In this document: positions 38,485 to 50,686 of the stretch, piece by piece
How positions within the stretch are numbered: the first letter of the stretch is position 1
Layout of the letters: every line of letters begins with the position of its first letter
NCBI RefSeq assembly: GCF_040802235.1
Contig: NC_133170.1
Span: 4,727,001 to 4,791,000, forward strand
Reading direction: 5' to 3'
Source: Manis javanica
Lineage: Eukaryota > Chordata > Mammalia > Pholidota > Manidae
Length of the DNA stretch: 64,000 nucleotides
Notes under the pieces: model-generated
Databases searched by the model: none
Told to the model about the DNA's origin: nothing
Seen by the model: the letters and a program-made list of their open reading frames with translations, nothing else
Translations under genes and position numbers: made by a program

Positions 38485-38890
38485 TAGGCATCAGCTAACT
38501 ATTGTTATGCAACAAACCACCCAAAACATAGGGGCTTAAAATCCACAAGTATTTCTTTAATTCACACATTTGGTGAGTTGACAATTCAGACTGGGACCTG
38601 GTGGGTGTTTCCTGTGGTCTCTGTTGAACTCAATAATGCACAAGGTCAACTCTAGAGTATGCTGGGTGATAGCTCGGATGGGATGGCTCACTGTGCATCA
38701 CCCAGGCTTACTCATCCCAGCTCTTTCTAAGAAAGAGAAGTATGCAAGCCCTTTTTACCTCAGAATGCACACCACGTCACATCTGCTGCATTTCACAGGC
38801 AAAATCAAGTCATGAAGCCTACCTAAATTCCAAGGGTGGAGAAAGAGATTCCACCTCTTAATTTCGGGACCTGCAACATCAGTGATACCG
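38485..38890. repeat. Unassigned old repeat, copy 1
   Basis: The order AACAAACCACCCAAAACATA, GGGGCTTAAAATCC, ACACCACGTCACATC, CAAGTCATGAAGCC and GATTCCACCTCTTAATTTCG defines a dispersed mammalian repeat that recurs at 43905 and in part at 45865. I know the consensus pattern but not its family name with confidence. Confidence 0.5.
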
Positions 38891-39209
38891 GTTTAAATAC
38901 AGGGAGGAGCAGAGACCCATGAGCACTTATGTAACCAACACTACACTGGTTTCTGCACCTCTTACATCATTCAGTTCAAAAATGCAGACTCTGGGCATGT
39001 ATTTCATAGAGTGACTTGCAGTATCTGTGAAGTGGAACTTCCAGAATGTCTTACCTGAGCATTCCAGCCAAAAGTGGTATTTTTAACCCCACCTCTAAAT
39101 AATTCAACTGATTTTCTGCATTTTCTTAATCTGATAGCTCCTACTTGACCTTAAATTTTATGTGACTAGAGATTGATCTATATTGTTTTCTTCTAATTTA
39201 TGGTCATTG

Positions 39210-39375
39210 TTTTCACAGTGCCTGCACTCAGTAGGTACAAATGAATGACTGAACGAGTGAATCTTCTGTTAAGCTAAAACTCACTAAGAAAGGGGCTATG
39301 TCAACTAATTTGTATCTCTCATAGCCTCTAGGTATTTGCACATAGTAAGTCCTCTAAAAATAATTAAGTACATTT
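39210..39375 (+). mobile_element. L2 3' end fragments
   Basis: CAGTGCCTGCACTCAGTAGG, TACAAATGAATGACTGAACG and, further on, AAGGGGCTATGTCAACTAAT and GTATTTGCACATAGTAAGTC follow the L2 3' end (sense), apparently as two pieces. Confidence 0.5.
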
Positions 39376-39379
39376 TTAT

Positions 39380-40260
39380 AGGAAAAGCAAAAAACTTGTA
39401 GATTAAGATTTGTGGAAACCCTTTACCCTTAAAGGAAAATACTATCTTTACCCTGAAGGATTTGCTAATGTATTCAGGCTACATGTCCAAAAATACACGT
39501 AGCCAAACTTAAACTTAACAAGCTGTCTGGAAATACTGAACTCGCTGTAAACACTGGCTTCACCACACTGCACAGGGGGAAAAAACTATAAATATGACTT
39601 TATAGCTACAGATCCAAGATGGTACAGCAATTCTGAAAAAGCGCCCCTACCTCAACCCCCCAGTCCGTTGTAAACAGCCTGCAACTCTCAGGTCAATACT
39701 GTGATTTCATTAGCCATTTTACTAAGAAAAATATCTACACTACAGTCATCTTTTTATTTCATGTTATAAAAAAATTAAGATTGATAGCCCTACAGACGCT
39801 TAATAATAGCTGTATTAGAGTTTAATGAAATCTCTTAGCTTTGAACAAACACCTCTAGTTTCTTTCTGCTACACTACGGGGTCCGACACCATAGGATCTG
39901 AAGGGCCGGGGTGCTCTCCTGGGCCACAGATGCTCACCCCAACCAACAGCATGGGGTGGTCAGCCAGACATGACACGGACTGGTCCCTGGTGCAAACGGC
40001 TCGGTGTGACAGCGAGGAAGGAGCTGCTGGGTACGTGGGGTGTTGGATGTTGAATGGCTTGTGTAATTCTAAATAACCTGCTCCTGTGTGAGCAGACAAA
40101 ATGGTAAATAGTAAATAAAAACAAATCAACTTAAAACCATCTCCATCTCTATGTCATTCCAGTGACTGCAGAGTGACAAAATCCTAATACTAATAACTAT
40201 AACCAAACTTTTTAGTTCTTCAAGTCTGACCAGAAGAATAAGAACATATCAACTAACAAG
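39380..40260. other. Intergenic, nothing recognised
   Basis: No gene or assignable repeat is seen. Overlapping frames on both strands near 39825-40129 are mutual shadows. Confidence 0.35.
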
Positions 40261-40267
40261 AAAAAAC

Positions 40268-41980
40268 CCGAAGGATTTGAGGAAGATGGAGCCTGAATCC
40301 ATCTTCTCCCACCTACACACACCAACCCTACACCCACACACATAGCATTTCACCCTGAAAAACAGACACAGAAGTGAACACCTTCTAAACGAGGGACAGA
40401 AAGATCACATAACACAAGAGGGAGGATGGCAGGAGAGACAGAGACACAAACCACAGCACGCCACCAGGCAGAGGGGAGGGGGCATGGGTACGCTGAGAGC
40501 ACCAGGCATGGACTCCGTGCCCTGAGGCACAGGACAAAAGCCTTGAATTTCACAGTGCAATGAGATCATAAGTTAAAGAACCCAAGTTTCAGAATTAAAC
40601 ATCTGCTTGGCAAGGAAACCACTGGAGGTGATCTGGTATCTAAAGGAGCTGCCTGGCACCACTGTGTGCTTTCCCTCTGCATACCTGAGTGCAGCCGAGA
40701 GCAGGGCCTGGGCACACACACCAATCTAGTACTCAGTCTAGGCAGACCCCTGATGCCTGCCCAGACCCAGGTACACCTGCAGAAGACCCAGCAGTCCCGC
40801 CCTGCCCCCCACTGTCACCCACCAGCCCAGCCCCCATCGGCAGAACTGAAAGTTCCCCAGCTCATAGGGAGGGTCATGAATCCGTGGGCCCAGGCCACCA
40901 CGGCAACTCCCCAGAGCAGCTCAGAGCACGAATCCACTGCTGGGTAATGCAGACAGGGCCTGACCCCAGCCACGAGCAGGACCCGGCCGGTGCCATCGCA
41001 GTAACTGCCCAGAGCAGCTCACAGTGCACAGGGGCTGCGGCTGAGCCGCACAGGGCCCCAGCTGTCCCCAGCCTGGGAGTTACCTGGAGCACACTCCTCC
41101 CCTGGCCAGCACAGAACCCACAGGTGTCCACCCAGGAGCCCTCCAACAGGCCCCTGAGCCAGCGAGCCCAGGACCATAGCCTGAGAGCACCAGGGAAAAC
41201 CCTTCCCATGCTCAGTCAGCCCCCAACTTGCCAAAACCGCAAGGCACAGGCAGTCTACACCGGGGACCCTAACACGCAAGGCCAATCCTTCAAGTCTGGG
41301 AAATCCCTTTCAGCTAATTCATAGACTTCAAGCAAAGAAAGTCATACAAAATGAGGAAACAGAGGAATCACTTCCGGTAATTCACCTTTAGAAAACAAAA
41401 TCCCTGATTCAGAAAGATACATGCACATCTGTGTTCACTGCCACATTATTTACAATAGCCAAGATATGGCAGCAACCCAAGTGCCCATCAATAGAAGAAT
41501 GGATGAAGATGACATGGGACATACACAAAATGGAATATTACGAAAGGAAATCTTGCCACTTGCAACAATGTAGGTGGGTGTACCTATGGGGTGCCATGCT
41601 AAGCAAAATAAGTCAGATAAAAACAAGTGCCACATGACTTCACTTTTATGTGAAATCTAAAAACACAAACAAGAAATAGACCCATAAATACTGACAACAG
41701 ACTGTTGGTTACCTCAGGGGAGGGTTTGTGGGGATGGGTGTAGTAGGTGAAGGGGCTAAAGAGGTACAAACTTCAATTTATAAAATAAATTAGTCACAGG
41801 AATATAAATATAACAGAAAATATAACCAATAATACTGTAATATCTTGGTATAGTAACAGGTAACTACACTTACCATGTTGAATAATATATGTAATTAGTG
41901 AGTCACTATATTGTTCATATGAAACCAATATTACACTGTATATCAACTATATTCCAATAAAAAAGAAAAAAACCTGAGTT
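40268..41980 (+). mobile_element. Internally deleted L1 (5' UTR joined to 3' end)
   Basis: 40268-41400 is an L1 5' UTR running into the ORF1 start (CAAGGCCAATCCTTCAAGTC and AGTCATACAAAATGAGGAAA match 62460-62550 of the L1 at the right edge). From about 41405 it jumps to the ORF2 end (TACAATAGCCAAGATATGGC, ATAGAAGAATGGATGAAGAT) and a complete 3' UTR ending TATATTCCAATAAAAAAG. Nearly all of ORF1 and ORF2 is missing. A 211-codon frame in the GC-rich 5' UTR (40689-41324) is not taken as coding. Confidence 0.75.
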
Positions 41981-42064
41981 CTTTGCCTATGGAAAAAAGT
42001 GGTGGCTCTTGAAGGCAGAAATTCCTCTTGCCACTGCATTTCAAAGTATTAATGTAGCATTCAT

Positions 42065-42155
42065 CACTGAACTCATTCCTTCAACAAAAATTTAGTAAGT
42101 ACCTACCATGATATACACACTATTCCAGGCATTGTATACATGTCTGAAAGTATTC
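42065..42155 (-). mobile_element. L2 fragment
   Basis: CTTCAACAAAAATTTAGTAA, GTACCTACCATGATATACAC and CTATTCCAGGCATTGTATAC are the reverse complement of the L2 3' end. Confidence 0.6.
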
Positions 42156-42159
42156 TACA

Positions 42160-43195
42160 TATTGTACTGAAATTCAGAAGAGACTTGTAGATTAAGACAA
42201 ATACTGAAATCTATCACCTTCATGGTTATTAAACAAAGAAACCGTTACTCAGAGTCACTGTGAAATAATTTAGGAAACGTCACTTGGCAATTCCTGGGGT
42301 GGGGTGGGGTAGGGGGATCACTTTCTGTAAAGTCCCATGAAGTTATTCAAGTAAAAGCAGCTCAGAGAAAATGACCCTTGGATCTGATCTTATCTAAAAT
42401 GAAGCATTTCCCCATCATCAATTATGAAAAATGGATTGCACTATTATCAAACAGAATAAAGTTTCCACACAATTAGGTTTTGATACGTAAAGGGTATGTT
42501 TGTACTCACTGTACACTGATTTTTTCAAATGATGCCAACTGTACTTGTAGTCTGCCTTATTTTTCTCAGTTTTAACACACTTACTTTCTAACTCATAAAT
42601 AACATAACAAATCCTTAAAACAGCAGATGAGTAGCAAATACTGTTCACATACAGCATGTTTGGTGACACCAGAAGTGTGAGATCCAAATAATCTGGCTGA
42701 GAACAAAACGACCAATAGCGCCAACACAGTTAACTATTAGGCCAACGTGCAACAGAAAAACAGGCTCTTATGTAAGCAAATGATTTCATCTTAAGAGAAA
42801 GAAAAAACTACTGGTATAAGAGCAAGACTTAAAATGTCTAATTCTAAAACTGTGAAATCTAACATAAGAAAGTATTGCCAAAAGTCGTTTCCACTCATTT
42901 TTAACAGGTCTTAATTTTTTCAAACATCGAAACAGTTCAGTAGCTCCAGTGTTCATTAGATTTCACATATTTTCCATGAAGACAACACATGCAATTCTCC
43001 ATGTTACATTTTTAATGGTAGACTCTTTCCTCGGAACCCCAAACACAAGCCACAGGATAGAATGTAGCGACAAGTCAAGGGCTAACAGGACATCAGTACA
43101 GGAGAAGCCGTGGCTAAGTAGCAAATCATATAAATGATATTGAAGTCAATGGGTAATACCAAGGTCAACTACTAGAAACCTACGTCAACATCAAA
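42160..43195. other. Intergenic, nothing recognised
   Basis: AT-rich sequence without recognisable repeat or gene. It holds a short G-rich run (GGGGTGGGGTGGGGTAGGGG) at 42297-42316. The minus-strand frame at 42418-42687 is unsupported. Confidence 0.35.
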
Positions 43196-43199
43196 AAAA

Positions 43200-43420
43200 G
43201 GTAAAGCAGTCAGGAAGAGACCACAGGCTTTTGAGTCAGACACATCTTTGATTTGAATCCTGTCTCCACTATTGACCATACTACCTGAGGAAAGTCACTA
43301 CACCATTTTAAACTTCAATTTTCTCATCTATAAAATGGGAATAATAATTCTCATAACACTGATGTGAGGATTAAAAGAGGTGGTATATTTAAGTTACTTC
43401 AGCATCTTCCACACAATTAA
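43200..43420 (+). repeat. MIR SINE, nearly complete
   Basis: TTGATTTGAATCCTGTCTCC, AATTTTCTCATCTATAAAAT, GGGAATAATAATTCTC and GATGTGAGGATTAAAAGAGG reproduce the MIR sense consensus over about 200 bp. Confidence 0.9.
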
Positions 43421-43904
43421 GGTCAGTCAACAGATGATTATTGATTTACTAGGTACTATGCCAAAGGATTTTCACCTACAGGTGAAGGGGGTCTTCACTT
43501 ATAAAACTTACACATCTAATTTACATATATGCTCAATGTATTTTAATAGTTATTACCAACATTAGGCCAAGAGGCAAATGTTAGGTTAAGGATTCAGGTC
43601 ATGATGAAGTGAGAGAGACCAGAGTGATGGCCAGAGCCAGAGTCAGAGTGAACGAAGGTAAACAGAGCAACACAAACAGAGGCTCAAAGGCGAGATGTGA
43701 AGTGATGCGACTACATCGTTAAAAGGAAGATAGCAATGCCCCGGGCACATTTAAAAGACCCAAGTGAGTGCCCCCTGTGTGAGATGTACTGCTGCAGGAT
43801 ATAAATATATGCAGACACAGATACAGATACAGATCCAGGAAAAGAGGGTTTGGCTCTCAACAGCAAGTGTGGCAGTGAGGAGAGCAGGACATGCAAACAC
43901 GAAC

Positions 43905-44445
43905 TCCCAGTTATATAATGCCGCATGACAAGTCACCTCGAAGCTTTGGGTGGCTTAAAATGACATACCTTGATCCCTAAATATTAGGTCTCAGCAGGGC
44001 TGGAGGCAACAACTATTCGTACGCACCTTTTGCCAGAACTCCCTGAAAGCAGGGCTGGCTCCCTTACCCATACATCTGGTTCCCAAGCTGAGAAGACCCC
44101 AAAGACCGAGGGCGGAAAGCTGGCGCTCCTCGGGGATCTCACTCTATCTCCACGTGGTCTTCCCACGCGGTCTCTCAAGCATATAAAGTTAATGGTAGCC
44201 AGACCTCTTCCAAGGCAGGCCAAGGCAATGAAGGCACGTCTCCTGAAGGAGGAAGAAAAAGAGCAACAGCTATAAACTCTTATCACTTTTTATGACAGAG
44301 CCTTGGAAGTTACGCACCATCACTCCCCCCTTACTCTGTTAGAAGCAGCTCACTGGACCGACTCACCATATAAAAGGAAGAGCAACTAGACTCCACTTTT
44401 TGTGGAAGGAGAGTCAAAGAAATTAATAAAACCCCTTGGCCTCAA
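43905..44445. repeat. Unassigned old repeat, copy 2
   Basis: It shares with copy 1 the sequence GGTGGCTTAAAATGACATAC near its start and GAGCCTTGGAAGTTACGCAC, AGAAGCAGCTCACTGG and AGACTCCACTTTTTGTGG near its end. It is the same orientation as copy 1 but longer. The open frames on both strands at 43984-44286 lie inside it. Confidence 0.5.
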
Positions 44446-44449
44446 ATTA

Positions 44450-45860
44450 TTTATATTTCTTCTGCATGCCAAATATACTGTCCACTCACCAAGACAACCC
44501 CGCCTCTGCGAGACTCACCTATTATAGCACCAGGCATTTGTTGAAAGCCCACAATCTCATCCAAGTATGTATGAGGCTCTTCAGGTGCTACTTACCAAGC
44601 GCAGCTCCCCAAGTACAGCTACTCTCAAAGTGCAGATCTGGCGAACTAAAGAGACAAGTTATATGTCCTGCACGCCAGCATACAATGGTGGAATGGGCTA
44701 CAGACCATGGAATCATTAGAGACTTTTCCATTGACAAGGGGGTAACAGAGAGGCAAACCGGAGCCACTCGTCCGTAACAATTCTGAAATCCAGCCGGGGA
44801 CATACTGATTCATACAGGCCTGCTGCCTAAGAATGCAGCACAGATGTGTATGGGTCTTAGCTCCACCCTCTAATTTCATGGTTCTACTTCCTTAAGTCAT
44901 CTTTTTCACAAAAAAAAATACTTATATTTGCAGTTAAGTAGTGTCATCAGCCTGCTTCCTGCCCGAGTACTTCAGAAACCCAAAGGCCTCTTTTCATGGA
45001 CTGTCTCTGTCCCTCTTAGTCCAATAGGCACTGTTTCTACAAGTATATGTCTCTTAAAACTTTATGGGGGTCTTATTAATCATACTGGGGTTCACCTCAT
45101 TAGAAGCCACACCATGAAATTCAACAAGGCAAGTCATTCTCTCTCTGGCTTCCAGTAATGCTACTATAGGAAAACTCTCAATATTTTTAAATACTGTCAA
45201 AGAGACAATGTACAATACATGCCTTTTACGATCCATAGAGGTATTTGTCTGAGATACCACCTCAAATCTTTCTGAGATCTTTACAGAGTTGTACAGCAAC
45301 ACCCTTGACATCACTTTATTCCCCCTTTTCCTGGAATTGATGTCCAGGAACTGATCTTTGTTCAAAAGCCTCTTCATAATTTGAGCATTGTTTGCCAGTA
45401 GAAGAAACTGGTATGAGAATTTTATTTTTGATTCTAGCAAGTCCTGACTTCATAATAAAGGTATTTTTTTTTCACTCAAAATTCTCATCTTGCATTTTAC
45501 TATAGTCAGCTAGAGGAAAACAGCATCTTCAACACGCTCCTTTGAAAATCTCCTTGTTAATTTCCTTGTTCTATTTTCTCCTTACTTCTATTTTCCATAT
45601 TACTACAGGTGATAATGTTGCTTAAATTTCTGACCCTACATAATAAATGGTCACATTCTTCTAGCTTTCAGTAACATATCCTCAATTTCCTTTCAGCCCT
45701 CTCTGACAAGTACCTTGAGGACCATAACCTTTACCACTAACAGTTTCTTCAAGGGCCATTACACTAATAATCTCAAAGTCCTTCCAGATTCAGCCTGTCA
45801 CTCAGTCCCAAAGCTATGTTTTAGGTTTTCCTTATGGCAGCACCTCACCTTAGGTAACAA
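44450..45860. other. Intergenic, nothing firmly recognised
   Basis: Several frames of 70-130 codons occur (44436-44777 plus, 45054-45440 minus). None shows a motif, splice context or similarity I know. Confidence 0.3.
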
Positions 45861-45864
45861 GATG

Positions 45865-45960
45865 TGTTCCAACTATCTATAACTGGGTAACAAACCTCCA
45901 AAATTTAGTGGCTTGAAACATTTATTTTGTTCATGAAACTGCAGTCTAGGTAAAAAATTG
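45865..45960. repeat. Unassigned old repeat, fragment (copy 3)
   Basis: ACTATCTATAACTGGGTAAC, AAAATTTAGTGGCTTGAAAC and ATTTATTTTGTTCATGAAAC match the start of copies 1 and 2. It is cut off by an L1 piece at about 45970. Confidence 0.4.
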
Positions 45961-45969
45961 GTATAAGAA

Positions 45970-46560
45970 TTTAAAGAAAATCTAAATGAATGTAGAGATA
46001 TTAACATGATCATTGATTATAAAACTCAATGCTATTAAGATGTTGATTCCCCCCAAATTTCTATCTAGATTCACCACAATCCCTATCAATACGCAAATGG
46101 AAATTTTTTTGACAAGCTGAGGCCAAAATTTACATGGGAATCCATATAAAACAAAACAATTTTTTTCAGAAAAAACAGGTAGTAACACACCTGATTTCAA
46201 AACTTGCTATAACTCTACATTAATCTAGACAAGGTATTATTTTATTAACAGATACAGAGATCAATGGAACATCATAAAGAGTTCAAATCCACACATCATG
46301 GTCAGCTGATTGTTGACAAAGGCAGAAAGTTAATTCAATGAGGGGAAAGAATGGTCTTTTCAACAAATGGTGCTGGAGCAACTGGGTATCTAATGGGAAA
46401 AATAAAAGGCTGAAAATAAATCACAGACAACTGTAAGAACTAAAAATACAAAATTTCTAGAAAGAAAAATGTTTTGTTTAATCAATCTTTGATTTTTCAA
46501 AAGAAGATAAATTAGATTTTATCAAAATTTAAAATTCTTGTCCTTCAGAAGACACCACTA
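45970..46560 (+). mobile_element. L1 ORF2 fragment
   Basis: CACAATCCCTATCAATACGC, ACAGATACAGAGATCAATGG and CAACAAATGGTGCTGGAGCA are the familiar ORF2 C-terminal coding sequence in sense orientation. The frame is broken and both ends are truncated. Confidence 0.85.
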
Positions 46561-46927
46561 AAAAATGAAAAATTCTAGGGAAAAAAATAGTTCTCCTGTA
46601 ACAATTGTTTTGAGAAGGCAAAATGTGTTCCTACATGATATATTAGGGAGCAATTTGAGCATAACATGAATTTAACACTGATGTTCAACCGGATCCACAA
46701 GAAACATGAAGGGAATGCACACAAGTGCACCCACCTGAACTGAGCCATGTAGGGATACCCAAAATGAACACTCACGTATTCACAAATCTGCCAGTTACCT
46801 CAATTCACTCTGTGCATAATCTTTTAGGATTGTTTAGCTATTCTTTCACATTCTCCACAAATACATATACATATATTTGTGATATATATATATCATCCCC
46901 AAAACATCTAAATGTCCTGATTAAAAA

Positions 46928-47263
46928 ATGGCAAGCAGTGCATGTAAAAGCAGTGCATTAAGTATTAAAGTGAAGCTTGAAATAACAAAGCATTTTAAAG
47001 GAAACAAGAGAACATGTACTATCTCCTCAGCAACCAACAGAGACAACACTGAAAATGTAAGAGAAATTCCTGTGGCTCTAACTCCTTCAAATACTGCAAA
47101 GTCTAGAAGACCTGAAGAAGTAGAAGCAATGGAAAAGTTATTGAGCATACAGGTTAAAGACCAAAACGAAAAAATCAGGAACTTGTCTCACAAAATGAAA
47201 GTGCTATCCACATACAAAGACCTTAAGTATAAATCACTGAATCCTGCAGAAATGGTTCCTTAA
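46928..47263 (+). mobile_element. Tigger-type DNA transposon remnant with open transposase fragment
   Basis: An ATG-initiated frame of 111 codons. It begins MASSACKSSALSIKVKLEI, the N-terminus of Tigger (pogo/TcMar) transposases with their CENP-B-like DNA-binding domain. It also contains SAT/NRDN, ALTPSNTAKS and MEKLLSIQVKDQNEKIRNLS, which aligns by eye to the family pattern MEKLLSIW(V/I)EDQNQK. The helix-turn-helix core between them looks shortened, and the catalytic DDE domain is absent. The preceding in-frame stop is at 46922-46924. After 47263 I cannot follow transposase sequence. It is taken as a broken fossil, although the lack of stops is noted. Confidence 0.65.
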
Positions 47264-47624
47264 GGGTAGTATTGGCTAGTTCGGTGGTTTCGAACAGTGC
47301 TAGAGCTATAAAGCAGGAAACTCAAGTCTAGGGTAACAGTGATTTTCTATCAGGGTATGGAAGGTCTAATGCACCACCTTCTGACCTCCATTATTGCTAC
47401 TGCAAAGTCATCCAACAGTGCAGCTGTCCTTTAAGGAACATACTCTTTTCAAGCTGCTTTCAAGATCTCTTCTGTCTTTGAGGATCTGCCATTTTATTAT
47501 GCTGGGTCCATACAATGACTTCATACTATTTATCCTACTTGCAAATTGTTGGCCTTCTTGAATTTGTGAATTAGTAGAACTGATCAACTCTGGAAAATTC
47601 TGTCATTATCTCTCCAAAAGCGTT

Positions 47625-49785
47625 TCATCTAAGATCAGGAAAAAGACAAAGATGTCCATTCTCACTACTTCTACTTAACAAAGTACCAGAAGTTCTAACC
47701 ACAGCAATCAGACAAGAAAAAGAAATGAAACATTCAAACTCGTAAGGAAGAAGGAAAATTTTCACTATTTGTAGATGACATAATGCTATATATATAGAAA
47801 ATCTTGAGATACCACCAAAAAACTATTTAAATACATGAATCCAATAAAGTCACAGAATACAAAATCAACAGAGAAATTTGTTGCATTTCTATATACTAAT
47901 AATGAAAAGAATAACAAAATATATAGAATATATTTCTATATACTAATAAAAACATATTTACAATTGCATCAAAAATACTAAAATACCTAGGACTAAGTTT
48001 AGTCAATGAGGTGAAAGATCTGTACTTTGAAATCTACAACACATTGATAAGAGAAATTAAAGACAACACAAATAAGTGAAAAGATTAAAAGTGCTCATGG
48101 ATTGGAAGAAGTATTATTGTTAAAATCCATACCCAAAGCAATCTACAGAATCAATGCAACTTCTATAAAAATACTGATGGCATTTTTGACAGAACTAGAA
48201 TAATCCTAAAATTTGTATGGAACCATGAAAAGTCTCCAAATAACCACAACAATCTTGAAAGCAAAGAACAAAGTTATAGGTTTCACACTTCCAGATTTCA
48301 AACTATACTACAAAGCTGTCCTTATCAAAACAGTATAGTACTGGCATAAAAACAGACAAACATCAATGGAACAGAACAGAGAACCCAGAAATAAACCCAT
48401 ATGTATATGGTCAACTAATTATGACAAAGGAGGCAAGAATATGCAACGGAGAAAAGACGGTCTCTTCAACAAATGGTGTTGGAAAAATCAGACAGCTACA
48501 CGCAAAAGAATGAAACTGAACCACTTTCTTACGACCTACACAAAAAGAACCTTGAAATGGATTAAAGATCAAATGTGAGTCCTGAAACCATAAAACTTCT
48601 ACAAGAAAACACAAGCAATAAACTCTTCGACATTGGCCTTAGCAATGTTTTTCTGGACATGTCTCCCTAAGGCAAGGAAAACAAAAGCAAAATAAACAAG
48701 CAGGACTACACCAAACTAAAAAGCTTCTGCACAGCAAAGGAAACCATCAACACAATGAAAGAGCAACCTACAGAATGAGAGAGGAGATATTCACAAGTGA
48801 TACATTTGATAAGATGTTAATATCCAAAATATATAAAGAAGTCATATAAATAACACCAGAAAAAACAATCCAATTAAAAAATGGGCAGAGGACCTGAAGA
48901 GACAAAAGAAGACACAATAAAAGACATACAGACAAATTAAAGATGTTCCTCATCATCAGGGGAATGCAAATCAAGCCACAATATCACCTCACACCAGTCA
49001 GAATGGCCATCATCCAAAAGATAAGAAAAACAAGCGTGGGCAAGGATGTGGAGAAAAGGGAGCCCTCCTACACTGTTGGAGGGAATGTAAACTGGTACAG
49101 TTACCATGGAACAGTATGAAGGTTCCTCAGAAAATTAAAAATAGAAATACCATATAATCCAGTAATTCCATTTCTGGGTACTTACCCAAACAAAGCACTA
49201 ATTTGAAAAGATACACGTCCCCATGTTTACTGTACCATTATTTACAATGACCAACATATCGAAGCAATGTAAGTGTCCACCAACAAATGAATGTATAAAG
49301 ATGTGCTACATTTACACAATGGAGTATTAACTCAGCCATAAAAAAGACCGAAATTTGCTATTTGCGACAACAGGGATGGTACAAGAGGGTATTATACTAA
49401 GTGAAATAAGGCAAAGAAAGAAAAATACCACAAGACTTCACTTACATGTGGAATGTAAAAACTAAAACAAACGGGAAAAAATGGACTCATAAATAAATTA
49501 CAAAACTAGTAGTTGCTGGAGGGGGCAGGGCTGGGATAGGCAAAACAGGAGAAGAGGATCAAGACGTACAAATTTTCAGTTATAAAGTCAGTGTCACAGG
49601 CATGAAAGTACAGCATGGTGAATATAGTCAATAATATTGTAATAACTCATGGTGACAGATGGTAACTGCACTTACTTCATGATACACGTGAATGTAAAAT
49701 CACTATGTTGCACACCTGAAACTAATACGATGTCAACTATACTTCAAAAAATTTCTTTAAAAACAAAAAATTAAAAAAATCAGCT
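47625..49785 (+). mobile_element. L1 ORF2 3' half and 3' UTR
   Basis: It starts in the reverse-transcriptase region, with TTTGTAGATGAC at 47768-47779 preserving the F-V-D-D active-site motif. It continues through ORF2 (AACAGAACAGAGAACCCAGA, ATGGATTAAAGATCAAATG, AATGGGCAGAGGACCTGAAG, TGGAGAAAAGGGAGCCCTCC) to a 3' UTR ending in an A-rich tail near 49780. Frames are broken throughout, and it is 5' truncated. Confidence 0.92.
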
Positions 49786-49799
49786 GTCATTTCTAAATT

Positions 49800-50686
49800 G
49801 TTAACTGTGACAATCTCTGCAATACAAACTACTGAATGATATGTGTGTATGAAAAAATGCAGCATTTAATCATCATAGTCACCAAAGGCACAGAAACTCC
49901 TAACAATTATGTTTTTGGTTCAGTGAGATATCAGAATGCACCCTGCTGTGCACTTAATAAATTCATGCAAATGTCAGTTTTAGAGTATGAAAATTTAAAA
50001 TCTTAACACAAAAATAATTGTTATGCTGGAAACAAAGCCTATATTTTATAAATGAGAAATTCTGAAACAATATTCATGAAAGGAATCAGCAATATTAAAA
50101 TTAATGAACATAAATAATATTTTCCAATGCTGAACAATTCTTTTATAAAAGCACTGAAACCTGAAATATTTTTTTAACCTTGAAGACAAAAACATTTTCC
50201 TTTCAATACAAGCACCAACAAAAAATGTTATCCAAACAAAATAGAACATCTTTTTTATCAAAAAGTTAATGCCAGAATTTAATGAGTCTAATATTTAAGT
50301 AGTTAACAAAATTCTTATAATTAGGTTATAAAACATTTTTGATATTATTTAGTATTATTTTCTCTCTTAAAATCTTGGAAGACGGTATTTTTGCTAAAAG
50401 ACGCAACGGCGCTAAATTTTAAAGTAAGTGCAACAAGGAAGGAAGCAATTAAACATTTTTAATCCACAAATATAATATAATAACCACAAGAGTGGCAGAC
50501 AGTAAGTTTCATACACATTAATAAATGCTAAAGCTATTTAAGAAATATCTATGTTAAAATCAAATGCATAAATACTAAAATGTTTTAAAACAAACCATAA
50601 TATAGCCTCTAAATACTCTGACCTTGCACTTTCATGTTTTCTCATTCCTTACTTTGTTCATGAATTCTGAACATTAAATGAAACGC
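49800..50686 (-). other. REDIC1: Probable REDIC1 3' UTR and downstream flank
   Basis: AT-rich DNA without recognisable repeats lies between the stop codon at 50687 and the 3' end of an L1 at about 49785. No AATAAA is seen in the minus direction. The variant ATTAAA occurs on the minus strand at 50463-50458 (about 225 nt after the stop) and at 50283-50278, and either could be the polyadenylation signal. The transcript end is therefore not fixed by the sequence. Confidence 0.4.

Noticed and set aside
40689..41324. 211-codon open frame on the + strand
   Set aside because: It lies wholly in the GC-rich 5' UTR of an L1, overlaps long frames on the other strand and has a Pro/Ser/Gln-rich composition without a domain.
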